NCBI GenBank assembly: GCA_964542585.1
Contig: CAZIUI010000005.1
Location: forward strand, 1 to 64,000
From: CAYYUA01 sp964542585
GTDB taxonomy: Bacteria > Bacteroidota > Bacteroidia > CAILMK01 > CAYYUA01
DNA: 64,000 nucleotides
Reading direction: 5' to 3'
How positions within the stretch are numbered: the first letter of the stretch is position 1; each line of letters starts with the position of its first letter. Position numbers and translations under genes: made by a program. A model generated the notes under the pieces. The model did no database searches. It had not been told where the DNA came from and saw only the letters and a program-made list of their open reading frames with translations. Positions 8,962 to 16,254 of the stretch are shown here, piece by piece.

Positions 8962-9399
8962 ATGGCTGAGGAAGAAAAAACAAACCAAGAGGCTCACAAC
9001 ACTCAAGAGGAAACGAATCAATCAACCGATGAGAGCCAAAATACATCCGACCAAAACGAACAGCAGTCTACCAATAAAGATAGCCCTATCAATGATGAGC
9101 AGCTAAAAGAAATGGCTGTCCAGGTGTTAAAGTCAGTTTATGACCCGGAAATACCAGTGGATATTTATGAACTAGGCCTCATCTACGAGGTCACGGTTTA
9201 CCCGGTTAATAACCTTTATGTTAAAATGACTTTAACATCCCCTTCCTGTCCGGTTGCAGGGACCCTTCCATCGGAAGTGGAAACCAAGCTGGCAGGAATT
9301 AAAGGCGTCAATAATGTAGATTTAGAATTAACTTTTGAGCCTCCCTGGGATATGAGCAAAATGTCCGAGGAGGCTCGGCTAGAGCTCGGATTGATGTAA
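8962..9399 (+). CDS. sufT: SufT-like DUF59 (MIP18 family) protein
   Basis: A 145-residue Fe-S maturation factor. Residues ~1-48 are a low-complexity extension rich in E, N, Q, T and S. The DUF59 domain follows (~residues 50-140), with the DPEIPVDIYELGLIYEV motif and the conserved cysteine C96 in TSPSCPVAG. In characterised bacteria SufT helps maturation of Fe-S proteins under high demand. The acidic polar tail is longer than in minimal family members. Position inside the suf operon supports the role. Confidence 0.9.
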   Translation: MAEEEKTNQEAHNTQEETNQSTDESQNTSDQNEQQSTNKDSPINDEQLKEMAVQVLKSVYDPEIPVDIYELGLIYEVTVYPVNNLYVKMTLTSPSCPVAGTLPSEVETKLAGIKGVNNVDLELTFEPPWDMSKMSEEARLELGLM

Positions 9400-9437
9400 A
9401 AATCCTGTTTTATTCATTCACTTAAAATAAGATCACT

Positions 9438-9854
9438 ATGTATCCAGAAGAATTAGTGACACCCATGCGCGATGAGCTTACTCAAGCGGGTTTTGAAGAA
9501 CTTAAAACCCCTGAAGAAGTTGATAATAAGCTTCAAAATCAACAAGGCAAATTGTTGGTGGTTGTCAATTCTGTTTGCGGTTGCGCTGCGGGAAGTGCTC
9601 GCCCAGGCGTTATCCAGGCCTTAGACAATGATCATAAGCCTGATCAGATTGCCACTGTTTTTGCGGGTGTTGACAAAGAAGCCACCGATCAAGCCAGGAA
9701 ATACATGTTGCCTTACCCACCTTCATCACCCTCGGTAGCCCTTTTTAAAGATGGAGAATTGGTTCACTTTATTGAAAGGCATCATATTGAAGGCAAACCC
9801 GCTGAGGTGATCGCTCAAAACCTTAAAGCAGCCTTCAACGAATTCTGTATTTAA
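9438..9854 (+). CDS. Bacilliredoxin (BrxA/BrxB, YphP family)
   Basis: A 138-residue thioredoxin-fold protein with the CGC active site at residues 47-49 (SVCGCAAGSARPG), diagnostic of the BrxA/BrxB family formerly called DUF1094. In Firmicutes these reduce S-bacillithiolated proteins. Bacillithiol also occurs in some Bacteroidota, so that role is possible but inferred. Linkage to suf suggests protection or repair of thiols used in Fe-S assembly. It is the last gene of the operon; a small hairpin follows. Confidence 0.9.
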   Translation: MYPEELVTPMRDELTQAGFEELKTPEEVDNKLQNQQGKLLVVVNSVCGCAAGSARPGVIQALDNDHKPDQIATVFAGVDKEATDQARKYMLPYPPSSPSVALFKDGELVHFIERHHIEGKPAEVIAQNLKAAFNEFCI

Positions 9855-10177
9855 GCCAATTTTTCCCTTTTAGCATAACAAGGGAATGGTTTCAATAAAC
9901 CTTTTAGCACCTCAATTACAACTGTTTAGGGCAAGTAGTTTGATGGGTTGTAGCGGTAATAATTTAATGAGGATGCTTTGAGGATTTGATCCCATTCCCT
10001 TGTTTTATGTGGGTCAAAGCTTTTGAAATTTATTCAACCTTTGCAAGGTTTTAAGTGTTTTTCTAGTGCTTAAACAGGTGCTGTGTGTTACTATTAACTT
10101 TGCGCTCCCCTATTTTAAGCGTAAGTTTTCCATTAATTTTTAAAAGTTTTTATCCCTTATTCTAGAAAATAAAGATC
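9855..10177 (+). promoter_or_regulatory. Intergenic region with alternative inverted repeats
   Basis: No coding frame is seen in these 323 bases. TTCCCTT (9863-9869) pairs with AAGGGAA (9880-9886), a 7-bp stem just after the suf operon. The same right arm, extended to 13 bases (9877-9889), also matches perfectly and inversely CCATTCCCTTGTT at 9992-10004. The two structures exclude each other. A near-perfect 15-base palindrome, AACCTTTGCAAGGTT, follows, beginning near 10037. This could be terminator/antiterminator control or a remnant of a small repeat. Confidence 0.4.
10095..10102 (+). promoter_or_regulatory. Putative -7 box for PaaE-like gene
   Basis: TAACTTTG, an exact TAnnTTTG match and the commonest Bacteroidota form, lies 75 bases before the ATG at 10178. 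No clear -33 TTTG was found at 19-base spacing. Confidence 0.45.
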
Positions 10178-11266
10178 ATGGCTAAGTTTTATAACCTTCC
10201 GGTAAAACAAGTAAGAGAGGAAACCCCGGATGCTATCTCAATAGAATTTGAAGTTCCAGAGGAATACAAATCCATATTTCAATACCAATCCGGTCAGTAC
10301 TTAACCTTAAAAACTACCGTAAACGGAGAAGAGTTACGAAGGCCTTATTCGCTTTGCTCTAGCCCTGTTGTGGATGATAATCCGAAAGTGACCAGTAAGC
10401 GGGTAGAAGATGGCCGGGTTTCCAATCATTTAAATGATCATCTTAAAAGCGGGGATACGCTTGAGGTTTTTCCCCCAATGGGAAAATTCACAGCAGATTT
10501 TGATTCCAATAACCAACGAACGTTTGTCATGCTTGGAGGGGGTTCTGGTATAACGCCCCTTTATTCTCTTCTTAAGACTGCGCTTAAGGAAGAGCCATAC
10601 AGCATGGTTTTCCTTTTCTATGGAAATCAAGACCAGGAATCCATTATTTTTGATGAGGAGCTCAGACAATTGAAAGCAAACTATCAGGAGCGGTTTAAGC
10701 TTGTTAATGTGGTTCAAAATCCTCCTGAATCTTGGGCTGAGGAGACGGGACTTATGGATAAAAGCAAGGTGCTATCCCTACTTGACCAATATGCCATTAG
10801 CCCGCAGGATGATATTGAGTATTACATCTGTGGCCCACAGGGTATGATCGATCAGGCAAAAGCTGCCCTAAATGAGCGAGGCATTGAAGATGAACATGTA
10901 CACATTGAGTACTTTTCAACGCCTATGAAGGATATTGAAGCGGCGATGGAAGAGGTTGATACGGCAGTGAGCGAAGGGGGAGAGGATTTTGAAGAAGCTG
11001 AGGTGACGGTAATTCTCGAGGGTGAAGAATTCACGGTTACGGTTAGTAAGCACGAAACCATACTGGATGCTTTAATTGAAGAGGATTATGATCCCCCTTA
11101 TGCTTGCCAGATGGGTATATGTACTACTTGTATGGCTTACCTGCATGAGGGTAATGTTCAGATGTATGAGGATGAAGGTTTAAGTGATGCTGAAAAAGAA
11201 GAGGGTTATGTGCTTACATGTCAGTCCGCGCCCACTACTCCCAAGGTGAAGGTTGAGTACGAGTAG
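10178..11266 (+). CDS. PaaE-like FAD/[2Fe-2S] ferredoxin reductase
   Basis: A 362-residue flavo-iron-sulfur reductase. The N-terminal FAD domain has RRPYSLCSS, the NAD(P) domain has GGGSGITPLYSLLK, and a plant-type [2Fe-2S] domain is at the C-terminus with C310, C315, C318 and C348. The order FNR then ferredoxin matches PaaE, the electron donor of the phenylacetyl-CoA epoxidase. No paaABCD genes are in the window, so it may donate electrons to another oxygenase or desaturase, as similar stand-alone genes in Bacteroidota are thought to do. It converges on dgkA with a 10-base gap. Confidence 0.85.
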   Translation: MAKFYNLPVKQVREETPDAISIEFEVPEEYKSIFQYQSGQYLTLKTTVNGEELRRPYSLCSSPVVDDNPKVTSKRVEDGRVSNHLNDHLKSGDTLEVFPPMGKFTADFDSNNQRTFVMLGGGSGITPLYSLLKTALKEEPYSMVFLFYGNQDQESIIFDEELRQLKANYQERFKLVNVVQNPPESWAEETGLMDKSKVLSLLDQYAISPQDDIEYYICGPQGMIDQAKAALNERGIEDEHVHIEYFSTPMKDIEAAMEEVDTAVSEGGEDFEEAEVTVILEGEEFTVTVSKHETILDALIEEDYDPPYACQMGICTTCMAYLHEGNVQMYEDEGLSDAEKEEGYVLTCQSAPTTPKVKVEYE

Positions 11267-11276
11267 TACCGCTCCT

Positions 11277-11669
11277 TCAAAAAAGACTCTCAAAATAGTC
11301 ATAAAAAAATTTATCAGCCAGGTGTGGGCCAAATACAGCTATTCCTGTCCCAACCGCGGTTATGGCGGCAAGCAATACGGCACCAGCTGATAAATCTTTG
11401 ATATTGCCAGCCGGCTTTCGGTGAGTAGGGCTGGTATCATTTACGTGGTACTCAATAGCTGTATTGAATGCCTCCGCAGTCCAAACCAAGCCAATACTAA
11501 GAGCTAGGGCTGCCCAATCCATTGAGGTTAAAGGAAGGAGTAATCCAGCTATGATGACGGCAACGGTCAATCCCGCGTGTATTCTAGCATTTAATTCCGT
11601 TATTAACAGGAGTTTTATGCCTTTTAACGCGAAAATGATACGGTTAGCCAACTGGTTTAAGTGGTTCAT
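11277..11669 (-). CDS. dgkA: Diacylglycerol kinase / undecaprenol kinase (DgkA family)
   Basis: A 130-residue membrane kinase of the DgkA family. Three hydrophobic segments are seen at ~residues 28-46, 53-70 and 96-115. The catalytic motif EAFNTAIEYHVN and the KDLSAGAVLLAA motif are both present. In Gram-positive bacteria the family phosphorylates undecaprenol, in proteobacteria diacylglycerol; which applies here cannot be told from sequence. It acts in the inner membrane. ATG is at 11669. It faces the PaaE-like gene and is divergent from the ABC exporter. Confidence 0.85.
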   Translation of the reverse strand: MNHLNQLANRIIFALKGIKLLLITELNARIHAGLTVAVIIAGLLLPLTSMDWAALALSIGLVWTAEAFNTAIEYHVNDTSPTHRKPAGNIKDLSAGAVLLAAITAVGTGIAVFGPHLADKFFYDYFESLF

Positions 11670-11740
11670 GTTACAAGGTTCAAACGCGAAATCAAATATA
11701 GTATTAAGCCAAAATACCGCTAGTCCCCTACGGAAACTAG

Positions 11741-11748
11741 TACCTTTG
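11741..11748 (+). promoter_or_regulatory. Putative -7 box for ABC exporter gene
   Basis: TACCTTTG matches TAnnTTTG. It lies 113 bases before the ATG at 11862, implying a leader of about 100 bases. Confidence 0.4.
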
Positions 11749-11861
11749 TAAGGTTTTTGCTATAGGCCCATTTTATAAATGAAATAGGGTCCATTTTTTT
11801 GTTTAATAGTTAGGTGGGAAAAGCGCTGGGCTAAAGAACCACAGGATACAGTACGACTACT

Positions 11862-13637
11862 ATGTCAGATTTTTCAGATAAAGACGCACAGGGAAAAGCT
11901 GTTGACACCGGTATCTTAGTAAAGGTTTATAACCTGATAAGGCCCTATCGTAAGCTTTTTTACTTAGCGATTGGCATTACATTTATAAATTCCTTTGTTG
12001 GTCCAGCCATTCCTTATGCCATTCGCTATACCATTGACGAGGAGATCCTAAAGCTGGATGGTGGGGGCCTTAAGCTAATGGCTGGTGTTATTCTAGGGCT
12101 ACTACTTATCCAGGGAATTTTCACTTACTTACAAACCTACCTTACAAACTACCTGGGGCAAAACGCTATCAAGCATCTGCGTGAGCGGGTTTTTAACCAT
12201 ATCATGCATTTTAAATCAAAGGTTTTTGACAAAACCCCCATTGGAACCTTTATCACCAGAACCGTAACTGACGTGGAGCGGGTAGCGGATATTTTCTCTC
12301 AAGGGTTGATCAGTATTGTAGGAGATCTCCTGCAGCTTGTTATCATTTTAAGCATCATGTTTTATACCGATTGGGAGCTTACTTTGGTCATGCTGACCGT
12401 CTTCCCTTTTCTAATCGCAATCTCCTATGTTTTCAAAGAGAAGGTGAAGGTCGCTTTCCAGGATGTTCGTACGCAGGTTGCCCGGTTAAATGCCTTTTTA
12501 CAAGAACACATCACAGGCATGGGCATCATCAAGATCTTCAACAAGGAAGATGAAGAAATGGTAAAATTTGACCGCATCAACCAAAAGCATAGAGACGCCA
12601 ATATCCGCTCCGTGCTTTACTATGCCCTGTTTTTCCCAGCTATTGAGTTGTTCTCGGCTGCTGCCATTGCTTTGATCGTGTGGTATGGTACCAAAAATGT
12701 TCTAGCGGGGCAGGTTACGTTTGGGACGTTGGTGCTATTTATTATGTACATTAATATGATGTTTCGCCCGGTTAGGGCCATTGCCAATAATTTTAATGTG
12801 CTTCAGATGGGCATGGTAGCATCCTCAAGGATCTTCAAGGTACTAGAACACGAGGAATCTATTCCCAATACAGGAAAATTAAAGCCAAGTTCTGTAAAAG
12901 GCGATATTAAGTTTGAGCGTGTCGGGTTTGCCTATGAGGATGAAGAGTATGTGATAAGAGATGTTTCTTTTGATATTCAATCTGGGCAGAACATAGCCAT
13001 TGTGGGATCTACAGGGGCCGGTAAAACCACCATTACCAATTTACTTACCCGGATGTATGATATAAACGAAGGAAGCATTAAGCTGGACGGAACCGACATC
13101 AGGAATTATGAGGTAGAGCACTTACGCGAGCAGATCTCCATTGTATTGCAAGACGTTTTTTTGTTTTCGGATACAATCGCCAATAATATTCGTCTCTACG
13201 AATCCAATGTAACCAAGGATCAGATGGAAGATGCAGCCCGAATGATCGGTGCTGATCGCTTCATCAATGCATTGCCCCAGGGGTTTGATACCCCTGTTCA
13301 GGAACGGGGCTCCTCTTTATCAGCTGGGCAGCGGCAGTTGATATCTTTTATTCGGGCTATAATCAAAGACCCGCGCATTCTCATTCTGGATGAAGCCACC
13401 TCTTCAGTGGATAATGAAACCGAAGAGTTGATCCAAGAGGCTACTGAGGCCTTACTTCGCGGGCGAACCTCAATTGTAATTGCCCACCGCCTGGCAACGG
13501 TCAAAAATGCTGATCAAATATTAGTGATGGAGAAAGGCCAAATTAAAGAACGGGGAACCCATCAGGAACTCATGGACATTGAGGACGGCCTTTACAGACA
13601 ATTGATCAGGCTTCAATTCACTGAGCTGGCCGTTTAG
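11862..13637 (+). CDS. MsbA-like ABC exporter (permease-ATPase fusion)
   Basis: A 591-residue half-transporter. Residues ~25-320 hold six membrane helices of the type I exporter fold, with the TDVERVADIF coupling region. Residues ~350-590 are the ATPase: Walker A GSTGAGKTT at 382-390, signature SLSAGQRQL, Walker B ILILDEATSSVD and switch histidine in IVIAHRLATV. The sequence resembles lipid A/multidrug exporters (MsbA, YheH). Substrate is unknown. It should work as a homodimer in the inner membrane. An inverted repeat at 13674-13700 separates it from nrnA. Confidence 0.9.
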   Translation: MSDFSDKDAQGKAVDTGILVKVYNLIRPYRKLFYLAIGITFINSFVGPAIPYAIRYTIDEEILKLDGGGLKLMAGVILGLLLIQGIFTYLQTYLTNYLGQNAIKHLRERVFNHIMHFKSKVFDKTPIGTFITRTVTDVERVADIFSQGLISIVGDLLQLVIILSIMFYTDWELTLVMLTVFPFLIAISYVFKEKVKVAFQDVRTQVARLNAFLQEHITGMGIIKIFNKEDEEMVKFDRINQKHRDANIRSVLYYALFFPAIELFSAAAIALIVWYGTKNVLAGQVTFGTLVLFIMYINMMFRPVRAIANNFNVLQMGMVASSRIFKVLEHEESIPNTGKLKPSSVKGDIKFERVGFAYEDEEYVIRDVSFDIQSGQNIAIVGSTGAGKTTITNLLTRMYDINEGSIKLDGTDIRNYEVEHLREQISIVLQDVFLFSDTIANNIRLYESNVTKDQMEDAARMIGADRFINALPQGFDTPVQERGSSLSAGQRQLISFIRAIIKDPRILILDEATSSVDNETEELIQEATEALLRGRTSIVIAHRLATVKNADQILVMEKGQIKERGTHQELMDIEDGLYRQLIRLQFTELAV

Positions 13638-13673
13638 GCTCACAGGATCCATTAAAGCGCTTTACTAGCGTAG

Positions 13674-13700
13674 TTGTCTAATATGATGGCCATTAGACAA
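13674..13700 (+). promoter_or_regulatory. Inverted repeat between ABC exporter and nrnA
   Basis: A perfect 9-bp inverted repeat, TTGTCTAAT at 13674-13682 and ATTAGACAA at 13692-13700, with a 9-base loop. It lies 37 bases after the exporter stop and 24 bases before the nrnA ATG. It lacks a T tract, so an operator is as likely as a terminator. Confidence 0.4.
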
Positions 13701-13723
13701 AATTTCGGGAAATTCGATCTTTA

Positions 13724-14746
13724 ATGAATGTTGGCATGTGGCAGCTACAGGCTGTTCAAAAAGTTATGGCTGAGGTTAGGGAGGTGGCTATTACAGTGCA
13801 CCGTAACCCTGATGGTGATGCCTTAGGTTCAGCCTTAGGTTTCAAATTCTACCTCGAACAAAAAGGGTATAACGTTAAAGTAGTGACCCCTTCTGAATAT
13901 GGTGATTTCCTTAAATGGTTACCCGGCAATGAAACAGTGATCAATTACGAAGCAGATGAAAAGGCCAGCCTGGATGCGCTGAAGCAGGCAGAGCTCTTGT
14001 TTTGCCTGGATTTTAATCAAACCAACCGGACAGAAGGGCTAGCGTCAACCATTGAGCAATCCAACAGCCACAAAGTGCTGATCGATCACCACTTGGAGCC
14101 GGAAGGTTTTGAGGATTATGCCCTTTGGGATCCGAAAGCAGCCGCCACCGCTGAGCTCATTTACACCGTTATTGATCAAATGAACGATCTATCTTTGATT
14201 GATAAAACCATCGGTACGTGCCTTTACACTGGCATCCTTACCGATTCAGGCTCCTTTCGGTTTTCTTCCACAACACCAAAACTACACACCATAGCAGCTC
14301 ATTTATTGGAAGTTGGCGTTGAGCACGTCAAAATTCATGAGGCGATTTATGATAGCTTCACAGAAAACAGCCTCCGGTTTTTTGGCCATTGTTTTAACAA
14401 CCGCTTACACCTGTTTCATTCTCATCGTACAGCTATTATAGAGGTGACAAAGGGGGATATGGAGGCCTTCGGCATTAGCAAACACCAGACAGATGGCTTG
14501 GTGAATTTTGCCCTCAGCCTCAATGAGGTGGTGTTTGCAGCAGTGGTTAAGCAGGGTGAGGGCTATTCTAAAATATCATTCCGTTCTAAAAGTGATTTTC
14601 CGGCTAATGAATTTGCCAGGCAATTTTTTGAAGGCGGTGGCCATCGGAATGCAGCCGGCGGGATAGCTTACTGTGACACTGCTACTACCATCAAACGGTT
14701 TTATGAACACCTTGCGGAATACAAAGCCTTATTAAGTCAATCATGA
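13724..14746 (+). CDS. nrnA: DHH/DHHA1 phosphoesterase (NrnA-like)
   Basis: A 340-residue cytosolic phosphoesterase. Metal-binding motifs of the DHH domain are seen: HRNPDGDALGS near residue 27, LCLDFNQTNR near 90 and the LIDHHLEP triad near 120, then GILTDSGSFRFS near 165. The DHHA1 domain ends with GGGHRNAAGG near 305. This set matches NrnA-type nano-RNase/pAp phosphatases, which degrade 2-5-mers and 3'-phosphoadenosine 5'-phosphate. The pAp activity would help the PAPS-using sulfotransferases further along. The stop overlaps gldI by four bases (ATGA). Confidence 0.9.
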   Translation: MNVGMWQLQAVQKVMAEVREVAITVHRNPDGDALGSALGFKFYLEQKGYNVKVVTPSEYGDFLKWLPGNETVINYEADEKASLDALKQAELLFCLDFNQTNRTEGLASTIEQSNSHKVLIDHHLEPEGFEDYALWDPKAAATAELIYTVIDQMNDLSLIDKTIGTCLYTGILTDSGSFRFSSTTPKLHTIAAHLLEVGVEHVKIHEAIYDSFTENSLRFFGHCFNNRLHLFHSHRTAIIEVTKGDMEAFGISKHQTDGLVNFALSLNEVVFAAVVKQGEGYSKISFRSKSDFPANEFARQFFEGGGHRNAAGGIAYCDTATTIKRFYEHLAEYKALLSQS

Positions 14747-15600
14747 GGTTTTTTTGCTTTAATAGCCGATGGGCAATCTGGATTGGCCTTATGTGCTTGG
14801 TTTCCTGCAGCAATCCCGAAAAAAAGGATAAGAAGGGTACCAAAATTGATTCTACTGGTTCAAAGGCTTTGTCATTTCAGGAAACCCCTAATGGTCTTAA
14901 GTATCATTTCCATTCAAGCCACGATGGCCCCAGCCCGGATAGTGGGGACGTGGTAAGGCTCGAAATCCTGCTTGAAACGCCGGCTCGGGATTTGATGAAT
15001 ACGTTCGTGAAGCCGGAAGATTACTATGAGGAGGTTAAACCACCTGCTTTTAAAGGTGATATGGTGGAGATTCTGCCAGAAGTCAGTAAAGGTGACAGCC
15101 TAACCCTTAGAATGCCTGCCGCACAACTTTACAAAGGTCGGGTCCCTCCACAAATCGGGTACTACGATACCGTTTTTACGCGCCTGAAGGTGCTCCATTT
15201 TTTCAATGAAAATGAAGAATTGCTGAATTATATAGCCGATAAAAACTACAAGGTAGATACGTTAGAGAAAGGCTTGTATCAAGCCACGATGGAAAAGGGG
15301 ACTGGTCACCGTATCGGGAAAGGTGATTCCGTAGTTTTGGATTTGGTAGGCTATCTTATGGATGGGCAGCCATTTCAGCGCACGAGGGATGGCAAGCCTA
15401 TGACCTTTAACTACGGAGAAAAGGACCTTTTAAAAGGCCTGAAAATCGGGTTAAAAGGCCTGAAACCAGGGGCTCACGTTCGCTTATTTATGACTTCAGA
15501 TTATGGATACGGGGAAAAAGGTGCAAGACCTTACATCATACCCTTCTCACCATTAATCTATGACCTGAAGGTGAAAAAAGTAATACCACCGCCTACCTGA
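14743..15600 (+). CDS. gldI: GldI-like FKBP-type peptidyl-prolyl isomerase lipoprotein
   Basis: A 285-residue lipoprotein with lipobox LVSC at C22. The C-terminal ~95 residues are an FKBP domain (from about GKGDSVVLDLVGYLMDG through GYGEKGARPYIIPFSPL). The region at ~50-160 looks like a second, divergent FKBP-like unit. FKBP lipoproteins next to nrnA in flavobacteria are GldI, which is needed for gliding motility and T9SS function. The name rests on architecture and that remembered neighbourhood. It would act in the periplasm. ATGA overlap with nrnA implies coupled translation. Confidence 0.75.
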   Translation: MRFFCFNSRWAIWIGLMCLVSCSNPEKKDKKGTKIDSTGSKALSFQETPNGLKYHFHSSHDGPSPDSGDVVRLEILLETPARDLMNTFVKPEDYYEEVKPPAFKGDMVEILPEVSKGDSLTLRMPAAQLYKGRVPPQIGYYDTVFTRLKVLHFFNENEELLNYIADKNYKVDTLEKGLYQATMEKGTGHRIGKGDSVVLDLVGYLMDGQPFQRTRDGKPMTFNYGEKDLLKGLKIGLKGLKPGAHVRLFMTSDYGYGEKGARPYIIPFSPLIYDLKVKKVIPPPT

Positions 15601-16254
15601 ATCAAACGGATTTATTTTTAGCAATTATTCTCTGAATAGCGCTATCCAGCCGTTTCCTTTAAACGAGCTTTAAACGCCATTTCAAAACTGGAAAAAGGAA
15701 CAGGGCATTATCCGAATGCGCTTAGGAAACGGTATTATAGGGCGGCAGTGCTGGAAAGCGAGCCGTTGGTTTGACCGTTGGAGCCCTCCAGCCGCGATTT
15801 TTGCTTACCTTCAGGCTCAATGTATTGTTAAGCAGGCGTTAAAAAATACCGAATACAAAGTGTTATATTGTATATAAAAAATTAGAACATCGTTTTTTGG
15901 TTATCTACTATTTATGGGTATTTTGGAGATTTAAATAGCTTGAAAAAAAAGTTCAGTAGTGTCCGGTCTTAGTTAAGAGATTTTCAGCTGTTTATAAATT
16001 CAGTTATCTTTATTAGTAAGTTCTTGGCTCTTAAATAGCTGATTTAGAGGGACTTTCTCAAAAAGGCTGAAGCTTATAGATAAAACCTTAACCAAAACCT
16101 TTGGGCATGTTAAGTAACGAAAACCGGTAAGCCGGTAAGTGAGGAAGGGATGATACGGTTGCTAAGGTAAGACCGTTGGTTAAATCCTCAAAAAAGGATT
16201 CTTTCTATCTACAGGTACTAGCCTTTGATTGCCTAAGCCAAAAACCCTCTCACG
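15601..16254. other. Long gene-free region between convergent genes
   Basis: 654 bases without a credible frame, between the 3' ends of gldI and the DUF4175 gene. Visible items: a small hairpin in GTTGGAGCCCTCCAGC around 15777-15792; an insertion-sequence-end-like string at about 15953-15967; a compact ACCGG-TAAG-CCGGT hairpin near 16122; and AATCC...GGATT near 16183. No tRNA or rRNA is recognised. It may be a decayed mobile element or carry an unrecognised RNA. Confidence 0.4.
15953..15968. mobile_element. Possible insertion-sequence end remnant
   Basis: The string CAGTAGTGTCCGGT resembles terminal repeats of transposons seen in Bacteroidota (recalled, not searched). No transposase and no inverted partner copy lie nearby, so at most one decayed end is present. 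Confidence 0.22.
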
